DNA of 64,000 bases from Paenibacillus lacisoli (GCF_030580655.1 NZ_JAUQTB010000001.1:310001-374000); one strand, 5' to 3'. Numbered from the stretch's first letter, positions 7,917 to 16,779 are shown. Numbers and translations: made by a program. Notes: generated from the sequence alone by a model not told the origin.

Positions 7917-8303
7917 TTAGAACCAATCCCAAAATGTGCTGAGCGGCGGAGCCCCCTGAAACCCCCACCAGAACAGGCCGATGGTCAGCAGCACGAATAA
8001 AAAACTTAATGTATTCAAAAACCAGCGGCTCAGGCGAAGTCTGCGTGAAGGAAACATCTCGGCACGCGTCAGCAGCTCCTCTTCCTCCTCGGGGGTGCGG
8101 CGCGCATCTTCAGTGGAAGCCGCCTTGGCTCTGCGAGCCTGCGCTGCCCTGCGGCTTAGACTGGCTGCTGATGCATCCAGCGACGTTTTCTCCCGAACCT
8201 TCGAACGCTCCTTTGTACTCTCCTGTGTCACTTCTGCTGATTTTTTCCGTCCGCTGCGGCGCTGCGAACCATATTTCTGCATTCTGCTCAATTCCTGATT
8301 CAT
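7917..8303 (-). CDS. hypothetical basic/charged protein with one C-terminal membrane segment
   Basis: 128 residues. About 90 hydrophilic residues rich in Arg, Lys, Ser, Ala and Glu (a predicted helical, highly charged stretch) precede one membrane segment (FLNTLSFLFVLLTIGLFWWG) and a short tail, giving a probable N-in topology. The start ATG overlaps the stop of the CPBP protease gene as ATGA, so the two are translationally coupled and may act together. I know no named family. Confidence 0.75.
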   Translation of the reverse strand: MNQELSRMQKYGSQRRSGRKKSAEVTQESTKERSKVREKTSLDASAASLSRRAAQARRAKAASTEDARRTPEEEEELLTRAEMFPSRRLRLSRWFLNTLSFLFVLLTIGLFWWGFQGAPPLSTFWDWF

Positions 8304-8893
8304 GCTTCCCTCCGAAACCGTATTGCCAAGCCTGAAATCAGATCAATGGCAAAGTGGCACAAGATCGGCGCCCACAAACTGCCTGTAACATAGTAAATAT
8401 ATCCCAGACCGCAGCTGCTGAGAAATACCCAGCCTGTGGGCAGCCAGTGACGCAAGTAACGGATATGAATGACTGCAAATATAATGCTGGTCCAATATAT
8501 ACCGAATGCATACTGAATGGCACCCCGGAAGAGCAGCTCCTCACAGATGGCCACCACTGCAGCAATCAGAATAATGTGCCATACCGGCCGGTTCCGGAAT
8601 AACAGCTCGTTAATCCCGCCATCGTCCATGGCGTCCTGCGGCATAACACGGGACAAGAGCATATCCACCAGCAGCATAACTGCCGCAAGACCAAGCCCCC
8701 ATAGTATAAACTCCGTGCTTTCTGGCAAATGCAGCACAAAAAGCGGATTACGCCTCTGCAGCAGCACCCATACCAGACCCACTACCAAAGTAATGCCTTG
8801 AGTTAGATACAGATTGATGAGCAGCAGACGGTCTGTAAGCTCACCTGCTTCAACCTGTCCCATTTTGACCCTCTTAAATCTGGATTTTTTCAT
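8300..8893 (-). CDS. CPBP-family intramembrane metalloprotease
   Basis: CAAX-protease/bacteriocin-processing (Abi) family membrane protein, 197 residues and about five hydrophobic segments. The catalytic motifs are present: EELLFRG (glutamate pair), FAVIHIRYL (His), and a C-terminal HFAIDL. Family members process or degrade membrane peptides; the substrate here is unknown. Start MKKSRFKR has GAGG 11 bases upstream. It is coupled by ATGA to the downstream charged membrane protein. A TATACT element lies upstream near 8918. Confidence 0.85.
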   Translation of the reverse strand: MKKSRFKRVKMGQVEAGELTDRLLLINLYLTQGITLVVGLVWVLLQRRNPLFVLHLPESTEFILWGLGLAAVMLLVDMLLSRVMPQDAMDDGGINELLFRNRPVWHIILIAAVVAICEELLFRGAIQYAFGIYWTSIIFAVIHIRYLRHWLPTGWVFLSSCGLGYIYYVTGSLWAPILCHFAIDLISGLAIRFRREA

Positions 8894-9012
8894 ATTATGT
8901 CTGTCCTCTGCTTAGTATACTATAGAATCATAGCCAAAAAACGTGCCCCATTCAAGTGCTCGAAGGCCTTATTCCAACCCATCAAGGCGTTTCAACCCCG
9001 TCCTGAATCCTA

Positions 9013-9042
9013 TTGACATGGTCATGTAAGGCATGATACATT
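9013..9042 (+). promoter_or_regulatory. Promoter of the serA T-box leader
   Basis: TTGACA (9013-9018), 18 bases, TACATT (9037-9042). The -35 is perfect and the position is right for a leader starting near 9049. Confidence 0.65.
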
Positions 9043-9049
9043 ATGAAAA

Positions 9050-9313
9050 AATTACGCAAAAGCGATGAAGGAAACCAGACTGCACGATGTCTTCAGAGAG
9101 CCGGTGGGTGGTGCAAATCGGCGGCAAAAGGCAAGTCTTAAGCATTCCAGAGTTACTGTACCGAATTCAGTAGGTTCAGTCGGTTGACCTCCGTTACCAG
9201 TCGGTCAGATTGACCATGAGGCTGCTGCTGTAAAGCTGCGGCGAATTAGGGTGGTACCACGAGCAACTCTCGTCCCTTACTACGGAGATAGTATGCGGAT
9301 TGAGAGTTTTTTT
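9050..9313 (+). promoter_or_regulatory. T-box riboswitch leader of serA
   Basis: A tRNA-sensing leader. It has a Stem I region with the AGAGAG bulge motif (near 9095) and the GGTGGTGCAAA-like apical segment, then the conserved T-box sequence AGGGTGGTACCA (9248-9259) that pairs with the uncharged tRNA acceptor end. A terminator follows: AACTCTC (9265-9271) pairs with GAGAGTT (9302-9308) before seven T. Placed before serA it should sense tRNA-Ser. Both AGC (9141-9143) and TCC (9146-9148) are serine codons in the expected specifier region; I cannot decide between them without folding. Confidence 0.88.
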
Positions 9314-9496
9314 GCTGCCATTTTCCTGTAGGCCAACCGGTAAAGCTCGAACGCTGCACTTTGATTCTCTGGTGCATTACCGCACACACGCGCTATTGGG
9401 CGCAAGCATGACTCTCTTCTATTAGGTTGTTCGGCAGAGCCGCTTTTCGCGGCATTGCCCCTATTATATAGCTTAACATTCAAGGAGGAAGAAACC
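9314..9496 (+). other. Untranslated stretch between the T-box terminator and serA
   Basis: About 180 bases without a credible gene. It contains a small GCCGC/GCGGC hairpin near 9440-9455 and a TATTATATAG sequence near 9465 that could serve as a second -10. Nothing else recognised. Confidence 0.4.
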
Positions 9497-11086
9497 ATGT
9501 TTAAAGTGTTAGTATCCGATCCGATCAGTGATCTGGGAATTCAGAAGCTGATGGACGCCGAAGATGTGAGCGTAGAGAAAAAAACAGGGCTCACGGAAGA
9601 TGAATTGGTACAGATTATCGGTGAGTATGACGGACTGCTCGTTCGAAGCCAGACCCGCGTGACCGAGAAAATCATGGAAGCAGGCAAAGGACTGAAAGTA
9701 ATCGGCCGTGCAGGTGTAGGTGTGGATAACATCGACCTGGAAGCAGCAACCAAGCGTGGAATCATCGTTATCAATGCACCGGACGGAAATACAATTACCA
9801 CCTGTGAGCATACCTTCGCTATGATGATGGCACTCGCCCGTCATATCCCGCAGGCTTATGCCAAGACCATTCATGGGACATGGGACCGCAAATCCTTCCT
9901 GGGAGTGGAGCTCCGCAACAAGACGTTGGGCGTCCTCGGCATGGGCCGGATCGGCAGCGAGGTAGCCAAGCGTGCAAAAGCATTCGGCATGAATGTTCTT
10001 GCGTTTGACCCTTTCCTTACTGAAGAACGTGCAGAAAAACTTGAAGTAAAGCTTGCGAGCGTAGACGAGATTATCCGCCAGGCCGATTTCATGACCGTGC
10101 ATACCCCGTTGACCCCGGAAACCCGGCATATGATCGCACGCCCGCAGTTTGAGGTGATGAAAAAAGGCATGCGTATCATCAACTGTGCACGAGGCGGCAT
10201 TATCGACGAGCTGGCTTTGGTTGAAGCTATTGATGAGGGGATTGTAGCCGGAGCAGCTTTTGACGTGTTCGAGCATGAACCGCCTGCTTCCGATCACCCG
10301 TTCCTGACTCATCCGAAAGTAATCGTGACTCCTCATCTGGGTGCATCCACTGTGGAAGCACAAGAGAATGTCGCCATCGACGTATCCGAACAGGTGCTTC
10401 ATATTCTCCGGGATGAGCCGTTCGTGAATGCCGTTAATATGCCGCCGGTATCTTCCAGTGTCATGAGTAAGCTTCAGCCTTATTTTGGATTGGGCGAGAA
10501 GCTGGGGAGTTTTGCTGCACAGATCACAGCGGATGCAGTCAGTGAAATTCTGATAGACTATGCTGGAGACCTGTATGACGTGGATACACAACCGCTGACC
10601 CGATATATCCTGAAGGGCATCCTGCAGCGTCATCTTGGCAGCGACGTCAATATCGTCAACTCCATGCATCTTGCCAAAGCACGCGATCTTAATTTTGTCG
10701 TCACGAAAACACCTAAAACCAAAGGCTTTACAAACCGGATTACCGTGACATTAAAAACACAAAGCGGCAAAAACCGTCTCGTGGCAGGCACTCTGCTCCC
10801 GGGTTACGGCGAGCGGATTGTACAGCTGGATGAATTCCCGGTCGATGCCGCTCCGGAAGGCCATCAAATTCTGATCTCCCATAATGATAAACCTGGCATT
10901 ATCGGACGTGTCGGCACCCTGCTGGGCAAAAATGATGTTAACATCGCATCCATGCAGGTAGGCCGTAAAATTATCGGCGGTGAAGCCATCATGATTCTGA
11001 CGGTCGATAAAGCCGTACCAAAAGAAGTATTGATCGATCTGACCGGACTGGAAGAGTTAAACACTGCTTCGGAAATCGTACTATAA
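9497..11086 (+). CDS. serA: D-3-phosphoglycerate dehydrogenase
   Basis: First step of serine synthesis: oxidises 3-phosphoglycerate to 3-phosphohydroxypyruvate with NAD. The 529-residue protein is the long type. It has the 2-hydroxyacid dehydrogenase catalytic/NAD domains (GMGRIGSEVAKRA near 150; NCARGGIIDE with catalytic Arg; HLGAST with catalytic His), the ASB domain, and a C-terminal ACT domain (HNDKPGIIGRVGTLLGKNDV) for serine feedback. The ATG at 9497 has AAGGAGGAAG just upstream; the frame extends 14 codons further without support. Expression is controlled by the T-box leader, so serine starvation turns it on. Confidence 0.97.
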   Translation: MFKVLVSDPISDLGIQKLMDAEDVSVEKKTGLTEDELVQIIGEYDGLLVRSQTRVTEKIMEAGKGLKVIGRAGVGVDNIDLEAATKRGIIVINAPDGNTITTCEHTFAMMMALARHIPQAYAKTIHGTWDRKSFLGVELRNKTLGVLGMGRIGSEVAKRAKAFGMNVLAFDPFLTEERAEKLEVKLASVDEIIRQADFMTVHTPLTPETRHMIARPQFEVMKKGMRIINCARGGIIDELALVEAIDEGIVAGAAFDVFEHEPPASDHPFLTHPKVIVTPHLGASTVEAQENVAIDVSEQVLHILRDEPFVNAVNMPPVSSSVMSKLQPYFGLGEKLGSFAAQITADAVSEILIDYAGDLYDVDTQPLTRYILKGILQRHLGSDVNIVNSMHLAKARDLNFVVTKTPKTKGFTNRITVTLKTQSGKNRLVAGTLLPGYGERIVQLDEFPVDAAPEGHQILISHNDKPGIIGRVGTLLGKNDVNIASMQVGRKIIGGEAIMILTVDKAVPKEVLIDLTGLEELNTASEIVL

Positions 11087-11143
11087 TCATTCTATATCCT
11101 GCTCATGTTCCACGCAGAACAATATTTTACGGAAGACTTCAAC

Positions 11144-11184
11144 AAAAAACGTCCCCGCACGACTTCGTGCAGGGACGTTTTTTT
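11144..11184. terminator. Bidirectional terminator between serA and resE
   Basis: AAAAAACGTCCC and GGGACGTTTTTT enclose an inner GCAC/GTGC stem. Serves convergent serA and resE. Confidence 0.85.
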
Positions 11185-11197
11185 GTATTTTGTGCCG

Positions 11198-12640
11198 TTA
11201 AATAACCGCAGGACCTGCAGGGAGAACCATGGTGAATTCGGTACCTTCCCCTGGCGTACTAACCGCACGAATCTTGCCCTGGTGGGCTGAGACGATATTC
11301 CGGACAATCGCAAGGCCCAGGCCTGTTCCGCCCGAGCTGCCCCGTACACGGGCTTTGTCTGCCTTATAAAAGCGGTCAAAGATAAACGGCAGATCTTCAG
11401 CAGGAATACCAGCACCTTCATCCTTGACCGACACGATGACAGAATCTGCGCCTTTGCCGCTGGTCTCCCGCCTAGCGGAGATCGTCACGGTCCTGCCTGC
11501 AGGGGTATGTCTGAATGCATTGTCAAGCAGGTTCGTGAATACCTGCTCCAGACGATCTTCATCCGCGGCTTCCATTTCAAGGCTTCCGGGGCCGCGGACA
11601 TAACGGAGATCCAGGCCCAGTTCCTTGGAGCGGACCGTAAATTTACGGAACACCCGCTCAATCAGCTCGTTCAGATCCAGCTGCTGCATCATCATATCCG
11701 TATGGCCGGCTTCCATCCGGGCCAGATCCAGCAGATCCTTGACGAGGCGGCCCATCCGCAGTGACTCATCATGGATGACCTGAATGAGCTCTTCACTTTC
11801 TTCCGGCGAGGCGGCCATTCCATCCAGCAGCGCTTCACTGTATCCCTGCATCATCGACAGGGGCGTACGGATTTCGTGCGAGACATTGGCCACAAAGTCT
11901 CTGCGCATTTTCTCAAGCTGCACCTGCTCCGTAACATCCCGAAGAACGGCTACCGCTCCCCGAATCGCATTATCCGAATACAAAGGGGCCATCTGCACAG
12001 ACCATACCCCTTTTTGTACATGAACGTTAGCATTCTGATCCTCGCCGTTCTCCATAACGGCATGGAACAGCGGCTGAAGCGGCTCGGGAACATAGGCGTG
12101 GTAAGAGCCCTCCGTCTCCCTCTGCCCCGTCCACTCCATTTTCTCCCACTGATCGAGCAGATCCTGGCCCGGAGGATTGATCAGGATGATATCGCCGGCA
12201 CCATCAAAGGTAATCACGGCATCCGTCATACTGCGCAGCACACTGGAGAGATGATTTTTCTCCTGATTGAGACTCTTGATCGTCATCTCCAGTTCTTCGG
12301 CCATATGGTTAAATGTACTCGCCAGCTCGCCAATTTCATCACTGGTTACCAGAGAGAGCCGTGTTCCGTAATCCCCCTGACGTACTGCATTGGTCGCTTT
12401 GATCAAACGCTGCATCGGCTGTGTAATCTTGGTGAACAGGAACAAAGCGAAGAAGGTGGTCAGCAGAAAACCGATAATGCAAATGATGGTAAACAGCCGC
12501 TTGATTTCTGTGGATTCGCTTTGTCCAAAATTAGTATCAATATAGGGCAGCATGAACATGCCGAGCGTGATCAGGATACAGCCAACCAGACAGGTAATCG
12601 TGATCCACAATTTCCCGACAAGCGATTTCATGAAGTTCAA
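11198..12640 (-). CDS. resE: sensor histidine kinase ResE
   Basis: Membrane sensor kinase partner of ResD. Order: membrane segment, a short extracytoplasmic part, a second membrane segment (~55-75), HAMP (~80-130), PAS region, HisKA with phospho-acceptor His in ANVSHEIRTPLSMM, and an ATPase domain with N box, DEGAGIP and GGTGLGLAI motifs. In B. subtilis ResDE control anaerobic and oxygen-limited respiration genes. The TTG at 12640, one base after the resD stop with GGAGG 12 bases before it, is a likely start; the ATG at 12631 is the alternative. No sigX follows it here. Confidence 0.9.
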   Translation of the reverse strand: MNFMKSLVGKLWITITCLVGCILITLGMFMLPYIDTNFGQSESTEIKRLFTIICIIGFLLTTFFALFLFTKITQPMQRLIKATNAVRQGDYGTRLSLVTSDEIGELASTFNHMAEELEMTIKSLNQEKNHLSSVLRSMTDAVITFDGAGDIILINPPGQDLLDQWEKMEWTGQRETEGSYHAYVPEPLQPLFHAVMENGEDQNANVHVQKGVWSVQMAPLYSDNAIRGAVAVLRDVTEQVQLEKMRRDFVANVSHEIRTPLSMMQGYSEALLDGMAASPEESEELIQVIHDESLRMGRLVKDLLDLARMEAGHTDMMMQQLDLNELIERVFRKFTVRSKELGLDLRYVRGPGSLEMEAADEDRLEQVFTNLLDNAFRHTPAGRTVTISARRETSGKGADSVIVSVKDEGAGIPAEDLPFIFDRFYKADKARVRGSSGGTGLGLAIVRNIVSAHQGKIRAVSTPGEGTEFTMVLPAGPAVI

Positions 12641-12641
12641 T

Positions 12642-13358
12642 TTATTTCGGAACCTCCAATTTGTAGCCAACACCCCAGACCGTGGTGATCATGGAAGCCG
12701 CCTCCGGAGACACCTTGTTCAGCTTCTCCCGCAGCCGCTTAACATGCGTATCTACGGTACGGAGATCTCCGAAAAATTCATAATTCCATACATCCTTAAG
12801 CAGCTCCTCACGGGAGAACACCTTGTCTGGTGAGATAGCAAGATAATGCAGAAGTTCATATTCCTTCGGGGTCAGGCTGATCTCCTTCCCGCCTGCAGTA
12901 ACACGGTGAGCATCATGCTCAATGACCAGAGATGGAAATACGATACTGTTGCTCGGCGTCACTTCCTTGGTCAAATAAGCGGTCTCTGAAGAGCGCCGCA
13001 GAATCGCTTTCACCCGGTAAATAACCTCACGAGGGCTGAAGGGCTTGACCACATAATCGTCTGCTCCCACTTCGAAACCTTGAACACGGTTAATTTCTTC
13101 TCCCTTGGCCGTCAGCATCAGTACCGGTGTTGCCTTAACCTGACGAAGCCGGGTGCACACCTCAATTCCGTCAATTCCCGGCAGCATCACATCCAGCAGA
13201 ATCAGTCCGTAATTTTCCTCGATGGCCTTCTGCAGCGCAGTCTCTCCGTCTTCGGCTTCGTCGATCTCATACCCTTCCTTTTCCAGATACATTTTGAGGA
13301 GCCGGCGGATCCGCTCTTCATCATCTACTACCAATATTCGATTTCCCTGCTCTGACAT
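12642..13358 (-). CDS. resD: response regulator ResD
   Basis: OmpR/PhoB-type regulator: receiver domain with DDE (acidic pocket), phospho-acceptor Asp in LILLDVMLPGIDG, conserved Lys in VVKPFSPREV, then a winged-helix DNA-binding domain. The stretches KGEEINRVQGFEVGADDYVV and YEFFGDLRTVDTHVKRLREK are almost those I recall for B. subtilis ResD, so the assignment is firm. The ATG at 13358 has GAGGGG 11 bases upstream. It has its own promoter (13439-13466). The resABC genes that precede it in B. subtilis are not here. Confidence 0.95.
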   Translation of the reverse strand: MSEQGNRILVVDDEERIRRLLKMYLEKEGYEIDEAEDGETALQKAIEENYGLILLDVMLPGIDGIEVCTRLRQVKATPVLMLTAKGEEINRVQGFEVGADDYVVKPFSPREVIYRVKAILRRSSETAYLTKEVTPSNSIVFPSLVIEHDAHRVTAGGKEISLTPKEYELLHYLAISPDKVFSREELLKDVWNYEFFGDLRTVDTHVKRLREKLNKVSPEAASMITTVWGVGYKLEVPK

Positions 13359-13438
13359 CTGCCACACAACCCCTCTTTACTCTGCGAAAATAAACATCCC
13401 CTCCGGCACACCCGAAGCGGATAAACCAATCAGATTCT

Positions 13439-13466
13439 ATTGTACACTTTTCCCATTCCGGGTCAA
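13439..13466 (-). promoter_or_regulatory. Candidate sigma-A promoter of resDE
   Basis: Minus strand TTGACC (13466-13461), 16 bases, TACAAT (13444-13439). It lies after the rluB terminator, so resDE form a separate unit. Confidence 0.6.
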
Positions 13467-13497
13467 ACCTTCTCCTCTCCCGCTCAGGCAGATAAAG

Positions 13498-13521
13498 AAA
13501 AAAGGCGGGGTTACCCCTGCC
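13498..13521 (-). terminator. rluB terminator with the stop codon as hairpin loop
   Basis: On the minus strand GGCAGGGG, TAA, CCCCGCC and TTTTTT. The TAA (13513-13511) is the rluB stop codon itself and makes the three-base loop. Confidence 0.8.
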
Positions 13522-14257
13522 TCTTAGATTTCTTATCCGATTTGGCCAGCTGGATCAGCTTGTTGACTTCGTCTTTGGTTAAAGGCCGCGTCAATCCGCG
13601 CTTCAGGTTGCCGATAAGCAGATCTCCAAAGGAGATACGCTTCAGCTTCGTCACCGGGTGGGAGATCGCTTCGAACATTCGCCTCACCTGACGGTTCCGT
13701 CCTTCATGAATGGTGATCTGGATTACTGCTTCCTTGCCTTCCGGATCAACGTCCTTGTATTCCACCTCAGCCGGTGCAGTCATTCCGTCTTCCAGCATGA
13801 TGCCCTTCTTCAGCTTATCCAGTTCCGTACCGTGCGGCACACCTTTAACGGTAGCCACATAGGTCTTCGGCACATGATGCTTCGGATGCGTCAGAAGGTG
13901 GGCAAATTCACCGTCGTTGGTCAGCAGCAGCAGACCTTCCGTATCATAGTCCAGACGACCGACCGGGTAGACCCGTTCCTTCACGCCTTTTAGATAGTCA
14001 GAGACAATCTTGCGGCCTTCCGGATCCGAAGCGCTGGTAATCACGCCTCTTGGTTTGTTCATCATCAGGTACACTTTGTTTTCGCTTTTAATAGGCTTGC
14101 CATTCACTGTAATTATATCTTCGTCGGGGTCCGCCTTGGTGCCAAGTTCGGTCACAGTCACCCCGTTGACTTCTACTTTACCGGCCTGGATCAGCTCTTC
14201 ACTTTTACGTCTTGAAGCTACGCCTGCCTGGGCCAGAATTTTCTGCAATCTCTCCAT
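13511..14257 (-). CDS. rluB: 23S rRNA pseudouridine(2605) synthase
   Basis: RsuA/RluB-family enzyme, 248 residues. An S4 RNA-binding domain (ERLQKILAQAGVASRRKSEEL) precedes the catalytic domain with the GRLDYDTEGLLLLTNDGEF motif containing the catalytic Asp. It sits between spmB and resD, the position of ypuL/rluB in B. subtilis. The C-terminus is Lys-rich, and its stop codon is embedded in the terminator loop. Confidence 0.94.
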   Translation of the reverse strand: MERLQKILAQAGVASRRKSEELIQAGKVEVNGVTVTELGTKADPDEDIITVNGKPIKSENKVYLMMNKPRGVITSASDPEGRKIVSDYLKGVKERVYPVGRLDYDTEGLLLLTNDGEFAHLLTHPKHHVPKTYVATVKGVPHGTELDKLKKGIMLEDGMTAPAEVEYKDVDPEGKEAVIQITIHEGRNRQVRRMFEAISHPVTKLKRISFGDLLIGNLKRGLTRPLTKDEVNKLIQLAKSDKKSKRQG

Positions 14258-14317
14258 GTCTGTTCAGTCACCTCAACCTAATGATAACCATCACATGGAC
14301 AAATCACAAGCTCCCCC

Positions 14318-14848
14318 TCAAAAAATCATTAGACAGACCGCGATTGCAGCAATAAAGCCGACCACATCGGAGAACAGTCCGACTTTGAGAGCGTAACGGC
14401 CATTCCGGATACCCACTGCGCCAAAATAAACAGTCAATACATACAGCGTAGTATCTGTGCTGCCCTGTATGGTTGAAGCAATGCGTCCAATCATGGAATC
14501 GGGTCCATAGGTTTTGATCAGATCCGTCGTAAAAGCGAGTGAACCCGTACCTGTCAGCGGACGAAGGAGCCCCAGAGGTACAATCTCTCCAGGAACCCCT
14601 ATGGAACGCAGCCAGGGTGTCAGCCATCCGGTAAAAAACTCGAGTGCCCCTGAGGCGCGGAATACACTGATGGCTACCATCATACCAACCAGATGAGGAA
14701 TAATATCAATTGCCGTGGAAAACCCGCCTTTGGCTCCGTCCACGAAGGATTCATAGACAGGGACCTTCTTCATATAAGCATACAGTGGAATAAAAGCTAA
14801 AATCAGCGGAATTGCCCAGGTGGAAATAAGACTGACGAGCTGGTACAT
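14318..14848 (-). CDS. spmB: spore maturation protein B
   Basis: Multi-pass membrane protein of the nucleoside-recognition (Gate) domain family, 176 residues. Together with SpmA it is needed for spore core dehydration in Bacillus. Several hydrophobic segments are clear, with family motifs GAKGGFSTAIDIIPHLVGMM and RPLTGTGSLAF. Directly downstream of spmA (14-base gap) and upstream of rluB, as in Bacillus. Confidence 0.93.
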   Translation of the reverse strand: MYQLVSLISTWAIPLILAFIPLYAYMKKVPVYESFVDGAKGGFSTAIDIIPHLVGMMVAISVFRASGALEFFTGWLTPWLRSIGVPGEIVPLGLLRPLTGTGSLAFTTDLIKTYGPDSMIGRIASTIQGSTDTTLYVLTVYFGAVGIRNGRYALKVGLFSDVVGFIAAIAVCLMIF

Positions 14849-14862
14849 CCATCATCATCCTT

Positions 14863-15513
14863 TCACATGCCAACCGGCTTGCCCTTGTCAGGGGGACCCG
14901 CTTGATTCAACCGGTTTCGGTAATCAGGATTCCTCCGCAGAAAACGCCCACGGTACCAACGGTCCGCCAAAATAGCTGCAGCCGTCGCTACGGCAGTTGC
15001 CAGCAGCGTTGTTCCTACGATCTCTGCAGGGTTCGCGGAATGGTAATTCAAGCGGATGGCGATCAGTGTTGTCGGAATCAACGTAATGCTGGCTGTATTC
15101 AGGGCAAGCAGTGTACACATAGCTGGACTGGCCGATTGCTTGTCCGGATTTAATTCCTGGAGCTGCTGCATCGCCTTAATTCCCATCGGAGTTGCAGCGT
15201 TACCAAGTCCAAGCAGATTGGCACTCATGTTCGAGAGTATGTACCCCATCGCGGGGTGGTTCTTTGGAACATCCGGAAACAGAAAGGACACGACCGGTGA
15301 CAGCAGCTTCGCTATTTTACCAAGTAGGCCTGCATCCTCGGCCATTTTCATCATACCCATCCAGAATACGAGTACGCTGATCAGTCCGATGCAAACGGTC
15401 ACACCGGTCGCCGCCCCGTCAAAGGCTGCCTGGGTAACAACCTCAATTTTCCCCTGTACCGCCGCGAAGATGAAGCCAATGACGATCAGTCCCATCCAAA
15501 TCAGATTGATCAT
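14863..15513 (-). CDS. spmA: spore maturation protein A
   Basis: Membrane protein of the Gate-domain family, 216 residues, partner of SpmB in spore dehydration. Motifs LISVLVFWMGMMKMAEDAGL and GLGNAATPMGIKAMQQLQ are typical. Sits between dacB and spmB in what is probably a dacB-spmA-spmB operon, since dacB ends 32 bases before it and no terminator is visible between them. Confidence 0.93.
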   Translation of the reverse strand: MINLIWMGLIVIGFIFAAVQGKIEVVTQAAFDGAATGVTVCIGLISVLVFWMGMMKMAEDAGLLGKIAKLLSPVVSFLFPDVPKNHPAMGYILSNMSANLLGLGNAATPMGIKAMQQLQELNPDKQSASPAMCTLLALNTASITLIPTTLIAIRLNYHSANPAEIVGTTLLATAVATAAAILADRWYRGRFLRRNPDYRNRLNQAGPPDKGKPVGM

Positions 15514-15545
15514 CTCATCTCTCCTCCCTGATTATATCCAGCAAG

Positions 15546-16745
15546 TCAGAACAAATGGCTCATGACCCTTTTCCATACCGATAACCATACGGGGCTGTTC
15601 GTATGCATTGTTCCTGAAGAAGGCGCTGCAGGAGAAGCTGTACCCGAAGAACCTCCATTCGAATTCGCCTCAGATCGATGATAGATGGGGACCGAACCGA
15701 TCCGTCTGTCGTGCAGATAAAAATCGACACTGCCCCGAATGCCGAAAGACGAATCCAGTTTCCCTGGACGCACAGGAGGATACAATACCAGCTTGTTGGT
15801 GACCTGTCCTTTCTCCCCTTCTGCCAGCGGATACACGAAGGCCTTTCCGGTCTGCAGCGGCTGCTCGTGAACACGCATCTCCTTTTCAGCTAGTGTCACA
15901 AGAGGATAATACTTAAATCCGTAGTCCAGCATTCGTGCATGATCCTTCCAGTCATCCCCGTCATTCAGGGTCACAGCTGCCAGCTGTTGTCCATGGCGGG
16001 TCGCCGAGCTTACAAGACAGCGGAAAGCTTTCTTCGTGTAGCCTGTCTTGACCCCATCAGCTCCCTCATACAAACGCAGCAATTTGTTTTTGTTGGCCCA
16101 TTTATAATCCCAGCTCTCATTGGGGTTAGGTGCCGCTTTCTCCTTGGTAGCCACAATCTTCTTAAATTCCGGCTGTTGAAGGGCATAGGCTGTCAGCTTG
16201 GCCAGATCGTTGGCAGAAGAATAATGCCCCTCTGCATCCAAACCATGCGGGTTCATAAAATGGGAGTGGGATAACCCCAGCTCCTCCGCTTTCTGATTCA
16301 TCAAAAACACAAAACCATCTTCGGATCCGCCAATATGCTCCGCAATCGCTGTTGCCGCATCATTGCCGGAACGCAGCATCAGCCCGTACAGCATGTTCTC
16401 CAGGGTCATTTCCTCCCCAAGCTTCAAATAGATCGAGGAGCCTTCCTTGGCAAATGCCCGGGCAGAGACTTTAACCTTATCGTCCAGTCTGCCCTGTTCA
16501 ATGGCAACGAGTGCGGTCATGATTTTGGTCAGGCTTGCAATCCGCAGTTCTTCGTCCCCATGACTGCTGTACAGTATACGGCCAGACGTGACATCAATAA
16601 GCGCTGATGCCTGTGCATGTGTCGATATTCCTGGTGGTACCGGTACCGTTTCAGCATTTGCCGCAGAGACCGACGGGACCAAGCCTGCAGCCATTACAAA
16701 CGACATGAATAGCAACCAACATTTGCTTACTGGCAAATTACGCAT
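15546..16745 (-). CDS. dacB: D-alanyl-D-alanine carboxypeptidase DacB
   Basis: Penicillin-binding protein that trims pentapeptides, in Bacillus mainly in the spore cortex. 399 residues: signal peptide (about 1-28, ending SVSA), then the three serine-transferase motifs: SLTK (Ser71, Lys74), SGN, and KTG in GVKTGYT. A Ser/Pro/Gly-rich segment precedes a hydrophobic C-terminus. It heads a dacB-spmA-spmB run. A sigma-E-like -10 (CATATAGT) lies upstream, in line with mother-cell control in Bacillus. Confidence 0.92.
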   Translation of the reverse strand: MRNLPVSKCWLLFMSFVMAAGLVPSVSAANAETVPVPPGISTHAQASALIDVTSGRILYSSHGDEELRIASLTKIMTALVAIEQGRLDDKVKVSARAFAKEGSSIYLKLGEEMTLENMLYGLMLRSGNDAATAIAEHIGGSEDGFVFLMNQKAEELGLSHSHFMNPHGLDAEGHYSSANDLAKLTAYALQQPEFKKIVATKEKAAPNPNESWDYKWANKNKLLRLYEGADGVKTGYTKKAFRCLVSSATRHGQQLAAVTLNDGDDWKDHARMLDYGFKYYPLVTLAEKEMRVHEQPLQTGKAFVYPLAEGEKGQVTNKLVLYPPVRPGKLDSSFGIRGSVDFYLHDRRIGSVPIYHRSEANSNGGSSGTASPAAPSSGTMHTNSPVWLSVWKRVMSHLF

Positions 16746-16779
16746 TCTTCTACTCCTTCGGGTCCGTGGAATCTGTTCT

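Noticed and set aside
9509..10669. 386-codon minus-strand frame inside serA
   Set aside because: Shadow of serA, whose domains and ribosome site are unambiguous.
11771..12688. 305-codon plus-strand frame over resE
   Set aside because: Shadow of the histidine kinase; no ribosome site or domain.
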